64,000 bases of DNA, from positions 22,696-86,695 of the forward strand of contig JAJDVW010000142.1 in the NCBI GenBank assembly GCA_022825925.1. Direction: 5' to 3'. The stretch comes from Pseudomonadales bacterium (GTDB lineage Bacteria > Pseudomonadota > Gammaproteobacteria > Pseudomonadales > Azotimanducaceae). Of this stretch, positions 57,076 to 64,000 are shown one piece after another; within the stretch, counting starts at the first letter, position 1, and the number at the start of each line of letters is the position of its first letter. The notes under the pieces are model-generated. The model was given only the letters and a program-made list of their open reading frames with translations, was not told the DNA's origin and searched no databases. Made by a program: the position numbers and the translations under genes.

Positions 57076-58895
57076 CAGTGCTCGACCTTGAGGACGGCGA
57101 AGAACGCATCCTGCGGGATCTCGACCCTGCCGAGCTGCTTCATGCGTTTCTTGCCGGCCTTCTGCTTCTCCAGCAGCTTCTTCTTCCGCGTCACGTCGCC
57201 GCCGTAGCACTTGGACGTAACGTTCTTGCGCAGCGCCTTGACGTTCACGCGGCCGATGATGCGCCCGCCGATGGCCGCCTGGACCGCGACGTCGAACATC
57301 TGCCGGGGGATGAGTTCCTTCATCTTGCGGATGAGTTCGCGGCCCCGCGCCTCGGCGCGGTCGCGGTGGAGGATGGTGGCGAGGGCGTCCACCTTGTCCC
57401 CGTTGATGAGCACGTCCACCTTCACGAGCGGCGCCGGGGCGAAACGCCGGAAGCTGTAGTCGAGCGAGGCGTAGCCCCGGCTCACGGACTTCAGCCGGTC
57501 GAAGAAGTCCACCACGACCTCGGAAAGCGGCAGCTCGTAGCTCAGCGCGACCTGGCCACCGGTGAACTGCATGTCCTTCTGCACGCCGCGGCGCTCGACG
57601 CAGAGGTTGATCACGGCGCCAAGGTGATCCCGGGGAACGAGAATCTGCACGTCCGCGAGCGGCTCGCGAAACTCGGCGATCCGTGCGGGATCCGGCAGGC
57701 TCGACGGATTGTCCACCTCGTGCACCGTGCCGTCGCGCGTCGCCACCTCGTAGACCACGGTCGGCGCGGACGTGATGAGGTCCAGGTCGTACTCCCGCTC
57801 GAGGCGTTCCTGGATGACCTCGAGGTGCAGCAGGCCCAGGAATCCGCAACGGAAGCCGAAACCCAGCGCGTCGGAGGTTTCGGGTTCGTGAAACAGGGCC
57901 GCGTCGTTCAGGGCCAGCTTCGCGAGCGCCTCGCGCAGGCTCTCGAAGTCGTCGGAGTTGACCGGGAACATGCCCGCGTAGACCTGCGGTTTCACCCGGG
58001 CGAAACCCGGCAGGGCCTCGACGTCCGCGCGGCCCGCGTGTACGAGCGTGTCGCCGACCGGGGCGCCCCGAATGGCCTTGATGCCGGCCACGACATAGCC
58101 GACCTCGCCGGCCGACAGCGCGGCGCGGGACCGGCGTTTCGGCGTGAAGTGCCCGACCTCGTCGACGACGTGGACCTGGCCGACGGAATGGGCAACGATC
58201 CGGTCGCCCTTCTTCACCTGGCCTCCCACCACCCGCACCAGCGACACGACCCCGAGGTAGTTGTCGAACCACGAGTCGACGATCAACGCCCGCAAGGGGC
58301 CGTCGGGGTCGCCGGTCGGAGGCGGGATCTCCGCCACCAGCTTCTCGAGCAGGCCGTCCACGCCGGCGCCGGTCTTGGCGGAGACGAGCGTGGCGTCGTC
58401 CGCGTCGATGCCGATGATGGTCTCGATCTCGTCCCGGACCCGGTCGGGGTCCGCCTGGGGCAGGTCGATCTTGTTCAGAACGGGCAGCACCTCGAGTCCC
58501 TGGTCGACCGCGGTGATGCAGTTCGCGACCGACTGCGCTTCGACCCCCTGCGCGGCATCCACGACCAGCAGCGCGCCCTCGCAGGCCGCCAGCGAGCGCG
58601 ACACCTCGTAGCTGAAGTCGACATGGCCCGGCGTGTCGATGAAGTTGAGCTGGCACTCGCGCCCGGCGCGGGTCGTGTAGCGCAGGGTGACGCACTGCGC
58701 CTTGATGGTGATGCCGCGTTCCCGCTCCAGCTCCATGGAGTCGAGCACCTGCGCCTCCATCTCCCGCTCCGCCAGGCCCCCGCAGCGTTCGATCAGCCGA
58801 TCGGAGAGGGTCGACTTGCCGTGGTCGATGTGGGCGATGATGGAGAAGTTGCGGATGTGGTCGATGAGCGGCAAGGAGCGCGTTTCCGCCGTCAA
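57075..58895 (-). CDS. lepA: Elongation factor 4 (LepA)
   Basis: LepA is a translational GTPase that acts on stalled or initiating ribosomes. The 606-residue product has [14 protein letters not shown] (P-loop), D-T-P-G-H-V-D-F, the L-N-K-I-D-L-P and the V-S-A-K-T-G segments. Late domains include S-L-D-Y-S-F-R and the characteristic LepA C-terminal A-Q-x-K-like domain rich in Lys. It begins 71 bases from the Fic gene and is the head of the lepA-rnc-era-recO operon. Confidence 0.97.
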   Translation of the reverse strand: MTAETRSLPLIDHIRNFSIIAHIDHGKSTLSDRLIERCGGLAEREMEAQVLDSMELERERGITIKAQCVTLRYTTRAGRECQLNFIDTPGHVDFSYEVSRSLAACEGALLVVDAAQGVEAQSVANCITAVDQGLEVLPVLNKIDLPQADPDRVRDEIETIIGIDADDATLVSAKTGAGVDGLLEKLVAEIPPPTGDPDGPLRALIVDSWFDNYLGVVSLVRVVGGQVKKGDRIVAHSVGQVHVVDEVGHFTPKRRSRAALSAGEVGYVVAGIKAIRGAPVGDTLVHAGRADVEALPGFARVKPQVYAGMFPVNSDDFESLREALAKLALNDAALFHEPETSDALGFGFRCGFLGLLHLEVIQERLEREYDLDLITSAPTVVYEVATRDGTVHEVDNPSSLPDPARIAEFREPLADVQILVPRDHLGAVINLCVERRGVQKDMQFTGGQVALSYELPLSEVVVDFFDRLKSVSRGYASLDYSFRRFAPAPLVKVDVLINGDKVDALATILHRDRAEARGRELIRKMKELIPRQMFDVAVQAAIGGRIIGRVNVKALRKNVTSKCYGGDVTRKKKLLEKQKAGKKRMKQLGRVEIPQDAFFAVLKVEH

Positions 58896-58966
58896 TCCAG
58901 GCGCGGGGATTTTAGCCCGATCGGCTCACCCAAGGCTGCGCCCACCGTGCCACGCGCGACGCGACA

Positions 58967-60340
58967 CTACGTGCCGAAATGCCGCGCAACGACATCCTCG
59001 AAGAACCGCCGGATGAAGTCCTCTACCCGGCTGACCCGTGAGCGGCCGTTGCGGAGACGAACCACGAAACGTTCCTTGGTCATTTCGTAGCCGACTTCCA
59101 CCACGTCCGGCAGGTTTGCGGCTTGCAGGTATTCGAGTCGCTCGTAGTGGAAGGATCCCGCCGGCTCCTCACGGGCGACGTGGAGCGTCACGTCGCAGCG
59201 ACCCCGGAGCTGATGGCTCGCGTGGCCGAAGAAGAACAGGTACCGCGCAGTCGTATCGGCACGGCGAAAGTCTACCCGGAGGAACCACGTTCGCTTGGCG
59301 GACTCGCCGTGCCGGAGCGCCGCGTACTTTTCGAATTCGAGATTACCGAAGTCCTTTAGATATGCATTCCCGAGGTCCGCCGCCTGGGTGAACAAGTCGA
59401 CAGTCTGGTGCATGTAGCTCTTGAGCAGTTCCATGGCGTTCTTCCACACCTCGAACTCGTTCTGAGCGCGGACCCTTTCCGGCTGAGTGAACTTCTCGGC
59501 CAAGGACTCTGCCCACTCCGCCTGCTCGCGTTGCTCCTGAGCTGCAACCTCATACTCCTCAAGGCTCTCTTCGATGCACTCGGCGAGCAGCACCATAAGC
59601 GGCGTGAGGTCAGATGCCTGCGACAGCTCCAGGGCATCGTAATAGCGAAGGCGATCCTCCTTGGAGATGATCGCGATGGGAAAGCCGTGGCGCATGAGCA
59701 ACAGATTCATCAGCAACCGCGCGACCCGCCCATTGCCATCGATGAACGGGTGTATGGTCACGAACCACGTGTGCGCCGTAGCCGCAGCGGTGAGACCGGA
59801 GAGGCTCGCGAACTCCTCGTCGCCCGGCGTGCTTGCCCGTGCCAGCCATCTACCGAAGTCGGTCATTTCTCCCGGTACCGCCTCAGGGCCGGGAGGCGAG
59901 TAATCCGAACCGCCGATCATCACTGGGACCGACCGATATGCGCCGGCTTCGTCACTAAGCCCGGCCAACACGAAAGCGTGCAGTTGGCGGAGATCGTGTT
60001 GGGTGATGGGCTGCTCGCTGGTGCTCGCCAACTCCTCCAGAAAGTCGAGAGCGTCCGACAGGTTGCGAGCCTCCGCCTGGTCCTTCAGAGGCCTGCCCGT
60101 GATGGTGAGTCCCAATTCGACGACCTGACGCGTCTCGCCAACGGCCAGGACGTTGCCCTCGATGGCGTTGGAGTGATAGATGCTCTTGATCCGGAAGTGT
60201 TTGCGTATCCGGTAAAGGACTTCCGGCGATAGACGACCCTGGGTACGCATCGCCCGGACTCGATCGGCGAGCTGGCCGAAGTCCGCGTTGCGAGAGTCAT
60301 CGTATCCATAAGGTGCGCCAAGGATGTCAATGTGGGCCAT
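58967..60340 (-). CDS. Fic-family AMP-transferase with N-terminal inhibitory helix
   Basis: This 457-residue protein has the Fic motif H-P-F-I-D-G-N-G-R (catalytic His about 197). The self-inhibitory S-N-A-I-E-G motif is at residues 57-62 (S57, E61), so it is a class II Fic enzyme with cis inhibition. Such enzymes usually AMPylate proteins, and the N-terminal glutamate keeps them low until needed. The C-terminal 150 residues include a helical linker and a winged-helix-like part (A-A-N-L-P-D-V-V). Codon use looks slightly less GC-biased than in neighbouring lepA. The target is unknown. Confidence 0.88.
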   Translation of the reverse strand: MAHIDILGAPYGYDDSRNADFGQLADRVRAMRTQGRLSPEVLYRIRKHFRIKSIYHSNAIEGNVLAVGETRQVVELGLTITGRPLKDQAEARNLSDALDFLEELASTSEQPITQHDLRQLHAFVLAGLSDEAGAYRSVPVMIGGSDYSPPGPEAVPGEMTDFGRWLARASTPGDEEFASLSGLTAAATAHTWFVTIHPFIDGNGRVARLLMNLLLMRHGFPIAIISKEDRLRYYDALELSQASDLTPLMVLLAECIEESLEEYEVAAQEQREQAEWAESLAEKFTQPERVRAQNEFEVWKNAMELLKSYMHQTVDLFTQAADLGNAYLKDFGNLEFEKYAALRHGESAKRTWFLRVDFRRADTTARYLFFFGHASHQLRGRCDVTLHVAREEPAGSFHYERLEYLQAANLPDVVEVGYEMTKERFVVRLRNGRSRVSRVEDFIRRFFEDVVARHFGT

Positions 60341-60737
60341 CGGACAACTCGCTCTCTACTCGCGACCGTAACCTTGTCAGTCGCACGGCCAGCGGGCCAT
60401 ATGGTACGCGAACGTGTGGAAAAACCGGCAGCGAGCGCTTCTTCCGAGACGGTACGGGAAGCCGCCGTGTAGCGCCGGCTGGCGACCGGCCGCCGGAGGA
60501 GCCTTCGGCGCTGCAACGCCGGCAGCCGCGCAGCGTTCGCGGCGCGTTTGTCGGGACCAGCTCCTCCACCATCCTGCCGGGGTCGGTCGCCGGAGTCGTC
60601 CCACTATACTAGCGAGGCTCCGCCTCAGACCGACGAGGCATGTGAGCCGAGTTCTCAAACTGTTGAATATATTGATATTTTTGAGTTTGCAACCTGACTG
60701 TAAACTACAACGCTGCTCAAGGAATCTAGCCACCGTC
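60341..60737. other. Divergent intergenic region with an AT-rich patch before nadB
   Basis: About 400 bases separate the Fic gene and nadB. From 60658 to 60712 the sequence is unusually AT-rich for this genome, including TTGAATATATTGATATTTT and GTAAACTAC, which suits a promoter or operator of nadB. No spacing of -35 and -10 boxes fits perfectly, so I do not draw one. TATACT at about 60604 is another -10 candidate. No RNA gene is seen. Confidence 0.5.
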
Positions 60738-62384
60738 ATGAAACCGCAACACACCGCCGAAGTCCTGATCGTGGGAGCCGGGGCGGCCGGCCTCGCGGCG
60801 GCGCTGCGCATCGCTGACCGGGCGCGGGTCCTGGTGCTGTCCAAGGACGGCATCGAGGGCGGCTCGACGAACCGCGCGCAGGGCGGCATCGCCGCCGTCA
60901 TGCATCCGCGGGACTCCGTCGCCCGCCACGTGCGCGACACGATCCAGGCGGGCGCCGGCCTGTGCGACGCCGAGATCGTCCAGTTCGTCGTCGAGCGCGG
61001 TCCGGACGCCATCCGCCGGCTGCTGGAGTACGGCCTCACCCTCGACCGGGAAGGCGCGGACTTCCACCTGACCCGCGAGGGCGGACACACCCGGCGGCGC
61101 GTGCTGCACGTCGCGGACCGGACAGGACAGGCGATCGAGGCGACGCTGGTCGAACGCGCGCTCGCGCATCCGAACATCGCGCTCCTGACCGACCGCCTCG
61201 CCATCGACGTGATCACGGCGGAGAAGTTCGGGTTCTCGCCGGACCGGGTCCTCGGCGCCTACGTGTACAACCGCACGACGGAGGCGGTGGAACTCGTTCG
61301 CGCCCCGCACGTGGTACTCGCCACCGGCGGAGCGAGCAAGGTCTACCTCTATACCAGCAACCCGGACGGGGCCACCGGCGACGGGATCGCCATGGCGTGG
61401 CGGGCCGGGTGCCGGGTGGGCAACATGGAATTCAACCAGTTCCACCCGACGTGCCTCTATCACCCGGAGGCGCGTTCGTTCCTGATCTCCGAGGCGGTAC
61501 GCGGCGAGGGCGGGCGCCTGCTGCTGCCCGACGGCGAGCCGTTCATGGACCGCTTCGATCCGCGCGGCGAACTCGCCTCCCGCGACGTCGTCGCCCGGGC
61601 GATCGACCACGAGATCAAGCGGCTCGGGGTCGACTGCGTGTTCCTCGACATCAGCCATCGCTCCCGCGACTTCATCGAGTCGCACTTCCCGACGATCCAC
61701 GCCCGCTGCCTGTCCGTCGGGATCGACATCGCGCGGGACCCGATCCCGGTCGTGCCGGCGGCGCATTACACCTGCGGCGGCGTCGTGGTGGACCGGTCCG
61801 GCGCCACCGACGTCGACGGTCTCTACGCGATCGGCGAGACGGCCTGCACCGGGCTGCACGGCGCGAACCGCCTGGCGAGCAACTCCCTGCTCGAGTGCAT
61901 GGTCCTCGCGGAGTCCGCCGCCGAGCGCATCCTGGAAGCGATGGCCGGCGCTCCCCCGGACGCGCCCGACCTGCCCGCCTGGGACGAGAGCCGCGTGACC
62001 GACTCCGACGAGGATGTCGTGCTCGCGCACAACTGGCTGGAACTCAGGCGATTCATGTGGGACTACGTCGGGATCGTGCGCACCGACAAGCGCCTCGAGC
62101 GCGCCTGGCACCGCATCGAGCTACTCAAGCAGGAGGTGCACGACTACTACGCGAACCACCGCGTATCGCCCGACCTAATCGAGTTGCGCAACCTCATCCA
62201 CGTCGCGGAGCTGATGGTGCGCTGCGCGCGTTCGCGGCGCGAGAGCCGCGGCCTGCACTACACGCTGGACTACCCGGACACCGCCGCCCGCGCCCTGCCC
62301 AGCGTGCTCTACCCGGCCGTCGATCCCCTCGACGTCCTTCAGCCGCCGGCCAGGGCCGCGCGCCGGAGACGGGCGAAGTCCTGA
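60738..62384 (+). CDS. nadB: L-aspartate oxidase
   Basis: NadB oxidises aspartate to iminoaspartate, the first step of de novo NAD synthesis. The 548-residue flavoprotein has the dinucleotide motif [33 protein letters not shown] and the [11 protein letters not shown] segment. It also has [15 protein letters not shown], with a C-terminal helical domain. nadA and nadC are not in the window. The first 30 codons of a longer frame are rejected because ATG 60738 begins the family N-terminus. Its last 46 bases overlap ygfX. Confidence 0.96.
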   Translation: MKPQHTAEVLIVGAGAAGLAAALRIADRARVLVLSKDGIEGGSTNRAQGGIAAVMHPRDSVARHVRDTIQAGAGLCDAEIVQFVVERGPDAIRRLLEYGLTLDREGADFHLTREGGHTRRRVLHVADRTGQAIEATLVERALAHPNIALLTDRLAIDVITAEKFGFSPDRVLGAYVYNRTTEAVELVRAPHVVLATGGASKVYLYTSNPDGATGDGIAMAWRAGCRVGNMEFNQFHPTCLYHPEARSFLISEAVRGEGGRLLLPDGEPFMDRFDPRGELASRDVVARAIDHEIKRLGVDCVFLDISHRSRDFIESHFPTIHARCLSVGIDIARDPIPVVPAAHYTCGGVVVDRSGATDVDGLYAIGETACTGLHGANRLASNSLLECMVLAESAAERILEAMAGAPPDAPDLPAWDESRVTDSDEDVVLAHNWLELRRFMWDYVGIVRTDKRLERAWHRIELLKQEVHDYYANHRVSPDLIELRNLIHVAELMVRCARSRRESRGLHYTLDYPDTAARALPSVLYPAVDPLDVLQPPARAARRRRAKS

Positions 62385-62761
62385 GCCGGGAGCCGTCCCC
62401 GGCGCACCGGCAGGACGCGCCGGGACGTCGGAATCACCAGCCAGCCTTCCGTCAGCCAGCAGCGGCCGGTCCGCGTTAGGACGCGGTCGCCCCGCCGTAC
62501 CTCCAGGGCATCCTCGAAGGCGAGGAGCAGGTACCGTTCGTCCGGGCGGGCGCGCAGCCACTTCCAGAGGAGACTCGCGCCGGCCGCGACCGCCCACCAA
62601 GGCGACCAGAGCCAGGCGAGGAGGCCGCCCACGAGCAGGTGCAGGGCCCCGACCGCCAAGAACCAGTCGAAGCCGAGCGTCCAACCGATCTCGTACCGCA
62701 GATTCGCCGCGACGTACTCGCCGTCGGGCCGACCGGCGGCCGTTTCCGGGCCCGGGTTCAA
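62339..62761 (-). CDS. ygfX: YgfX-family membrane protein (CptA-like)
   Basis: This 140-residue protein has the YgfX plan: a short cytoplasmic N-terminus, two close transmembrane helices (about residues 30-48 and 50-68), then a soluble part with W-L-R-A-R-P-D-E and L-V-I-P-T-S-R-R. YgfX is linked to SdhE and to a cytoskeleton-blocking toxin-like activity in E. coli. It begins with TTG overlapping the sdhE stop (TTGA) and its 3' end overlaps nadB by 46 bases. The start is inferred from family length. Confidence 0.8.
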   Translation of the reverse strand: MNPGPETAAGRPDGEYVAANLRYEIGWTLGFDWFLAVGALHLLVGGLLAWLWSPWWAVAAGASLLWKWLRARPDERYLLLAFEDALEVRRGDRVLTRTGRCWLTEGWLVIPTSRRVLPVRRGRLPAQDFARLRRAALAGG

Positions 62762-63018
62762 GGGGAGGCCGCCCCCCGGACGCGCGCGACGATCTCCTGG
62801 AAGCGCCGTGGCGGAGCGGACCGGTCGTGCAGCCAGTCGAGGATGTCCCAGTCGTGGCACTCGAGCAGCTCGCGATACGCGCGTCGGTCCGCGTCGGGGA
62901 GATCCGCATACACGCGCTCCGCGAAGGGCACGAGGTAGAGGTCGAGTTCCAGCATCCCGCGCCGGCTGCGCCAGGACACCCGTCCCCGGTCCTCCCGGTC
63001 CGTCCCCGTTCCCGTCAT
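62758..63018 (-). CDS. sdhE: FAD assembly factor SdhE
   Basis: SdhE helps attach FAD to the flavoprotein subunit of succinate dehydrogenase. The 86-residue product has the diagnostic S-R-R-G-M-L-E-L-D-L-Y-L (RGxxE motif) and a C-terminal helical part with L-L-E-C-H-D-W-D-I-L-D-W-L. It is followed directly by ygfX with stop/start overlap, the standard order. It is divergent from ygfZ with a 39-base gap. Confidence 0.9.
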   Translation of the reverse strand: MTGTGTDREDRGRVSWRSRRGMLELDLYLVPFAERVYADLPDADRRAYRELLECHDWDILDWLHDRSAPPRRFQEIVARVRGAASP

Positions 63019-63057
63019 GGGCCGTCGCCGACCTCCGACAGCGTTACACTCCTCGGG

Positions 63058-63816
63058 ATGATCGCACGGACCGCCACCGACGCATCCGCCGCCGACCTCC
63101 CGCTGACCGAACTCACGCTCGCCGGAGCGGACGCCGCGAAGTTCCTGCAGGGCTACCTCACCTGCGACCTGGACGCCCTCGAGGAAGGGGCCGGGCTGCC
63201 CATGGCGTACTGCAACATCAAGGGCCGCGTCCTCGCCAACGGCTGGGCGAGCGGGCGGGCGGACCGCGTCAGCCTGATCGTCCACGCCAGCGTGGTGGAG
63301 GCATTTTCGACACACCTGTCGAAGTACCTGATCTTCGCGCGCTCGAAGCTCGAAGCCGCGCCGCCAGGCCGTGCGCTTGCGCGCGGAGCCGCGGACGGCG
63401 ACATCGAACTGCGGCCCTTCGGCTGGTCGCTGGTCTCCGCGTCTGGCGTCGGGGCGGCGGAGGATCTTGACGGGCTCTGCATCGACGCCGGATTCGGCCT
63501 CGTGAGCGCACCGGTCTCCGAGAAGTTCCTGCCGCAGATGCTGGGACTCACGGATATCGGCGCGGTGAGTTTCGACAAGGGCTGCTACCTCGGCCAGGAA
63601 GTGGTCGCCCGCGCGCAGCACCGCGGAGAGGTCAAGCGGCGCCTTCGGCGGTTCCGCTACCGCGGCGCGCCGCCCACGCCCGGCACGGCGACCTCGCCGT
63701 CAGGCATCGTGGTGCACGCCCTCGCGGATTCCGGCGACTCGGGGGATGCCCTGGTGGTGACCGGTACGCGAGACTCGCCGCTCTCCGGGCCCGACTGCAC
63801 CTTTAGCCCGGCCTGA
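63058..63816 (+). CDS. ygfZ: Folate-binding iron-sulfur cluster assembly factor YgfZ
   Basis: YgfZ is a tetrahydrofolate-dependent helper of Fe-S enzyme assembly. The 252-residue product has F-L-Q-G-Y-L-T-C-D-L, Y-C-N-I-K-G-R, and the K-G-C-Y-L-G-Q-E signature followed by A-R-A-Q-H-R-G-E-V-K-R-R-L. It is shorter than the E. coli protein (about 326 residues), but the core is whole and the C-terminus is low-complexity. The ATG at 63058 lies 39 bases from the divergent sdhE. Confidence 0.9.
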   Translation: MIARTATDASAADLPLTELTLAGADAAKFLQGYLTCDLDALEEGAGLPMAYCNIKGRVLANGWASGRADRVSLIVHASVVEAFSTHLSKYLIFARSKLEAAPPGRALARGAADGDIELRPFGWSLVSASGVGAAEDLDGLCIDAGFGLVSAPVSEKFLPQMLGLTDIGAVSFDKGCYLGQEVVARAQHRGEVKRRLRRFRYRGAPPTPGTATSPSGIVVHALADSGDSGDALVVTGTRDSPLSGPDCTFSPA

Positions 63817-63925
63817 AGCGGAAGGGCAATTCCCGATCAACTACCAATCAACTACTAATGTAACTACTCGCCCCCCCTGCGCCTTCATTGATGACTGAGG
63901 GAGGGTCTGAGGGAGGGCCTTGCGC

Positions 63926-63954
63926 TTGACATCATAGCCCGTCGGCGCTAGGGT
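63926..63954 (+). promoter_or_regulatory. Predicted sigma-70 promoter reading off the right edge
   Basis: A perfect TTGACA (63926-63931) is followed after 17 bases by TAGGGT (63949-63954). ATG codons at 63961 and 63982 lie just downstream. The gene itself is beyond the window, so its identity is unknown. The bases from 63817 to 63925 are comparatively AT-rich with short repeats (CAACTAC) and carry no gene. Confidence 0.5.
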
Positions 63955-64000
63955 GCGCGCATGTCAAGCGGCGGGCGGCGGCATGGGCAACAGCTACTTC

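Noticed and set aside
60658..60712. AT-rich patch considered as a full promoter with -35 and -10 boxes
   Set aside because: Candidate boxes have wrong spacing (11-14 bases), so only the patch itself is reported.

Overview
The window is very GC-rich, densely coded bacterial chromosome. Gene order and gene families point to a gammaproteobacterium: lpxB-rnhB-dnaE-tilS-pyrG-kdsA-eno-ftsB-truD, lepA-rnc-era-recO, and the nadB/sdhE/ygfX/ygfZ neighbourhood. A precise genus cannot be read from the sequence. No rRNA, tRNA, CRISPR array or intact insertion sequence was seen.

Layout. 1-12,050 (all minus strand) is a housekeeping block: lipid A disaccharide synthase, RNase HII, DNA polymerase III alpha, tRNA-Ile lysidine synthetase, CTP synthase, KDO-8-P synthase, enolase, FtsB, pseudouridine synthase TruD, and the start of a DUF368 membrane protein cut by the left edge. 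Most junctions from kdsA onward are 4-nt stop/start overlaps. 12,189-26,700 is mixed: a GT2-GtrA glycosyltransferase, a coiled-coil DUF1640 protein with 11-residue repeats, a Roadblock-like protein, an acyl-CoA ligase with a 2-hydroxyacid dehydrogenase, a phosphopantetheinyl transferase, a lipoprotein, two sulfotransferase genes (one fused to a glycosyltransferase), three gene remnants (SulP, ParA, a secreted protein) and a DUF2235 hydrolase.

26,615-33,860 is the most unusual part. A minus-strand cluster encodes a diiron ferritin-like oxidase, a paralogue in which all its carboxylate metal ligands are replaced, two SCP2-like lipid-binding proteins, an FmdB zinc ribbon, a Rieske oxygenase and a POT-family transporter. 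A rubredoxin and a HIT protein lie divergently. A palindrome covers the -10 box of the predicted cluster promoter. I read this as an uncharacterised oxygenase system, probably acting on a lipophilic or carrier-bound substrate.

33,878-48,742 carries a repeat protein, a DUF3108 protein, GST, an exported methyltransferase, dapD-dapE (lysine/peptidoglycan), gspN-gspC-gspD (type II secretion), plsB, rsmJ, tsaB, moeA and adk. 48,743-52,700 is an accessory island between adk and relA. It holds a nuclease-like gene of lower GC, an SNF2 helicase scrap, a DUF433/DUF5615 toxin-antitoxin pair, a frameshifted AAA-ATPase-like gene and an unrecognised gene. 52,771-64,000 returns to core genes: relA, recO, era, rnc, lepA, a Fic protein, nadB, ygfX, sdhE and ygfZ. 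It ends with a good promoter reading off the right edge.
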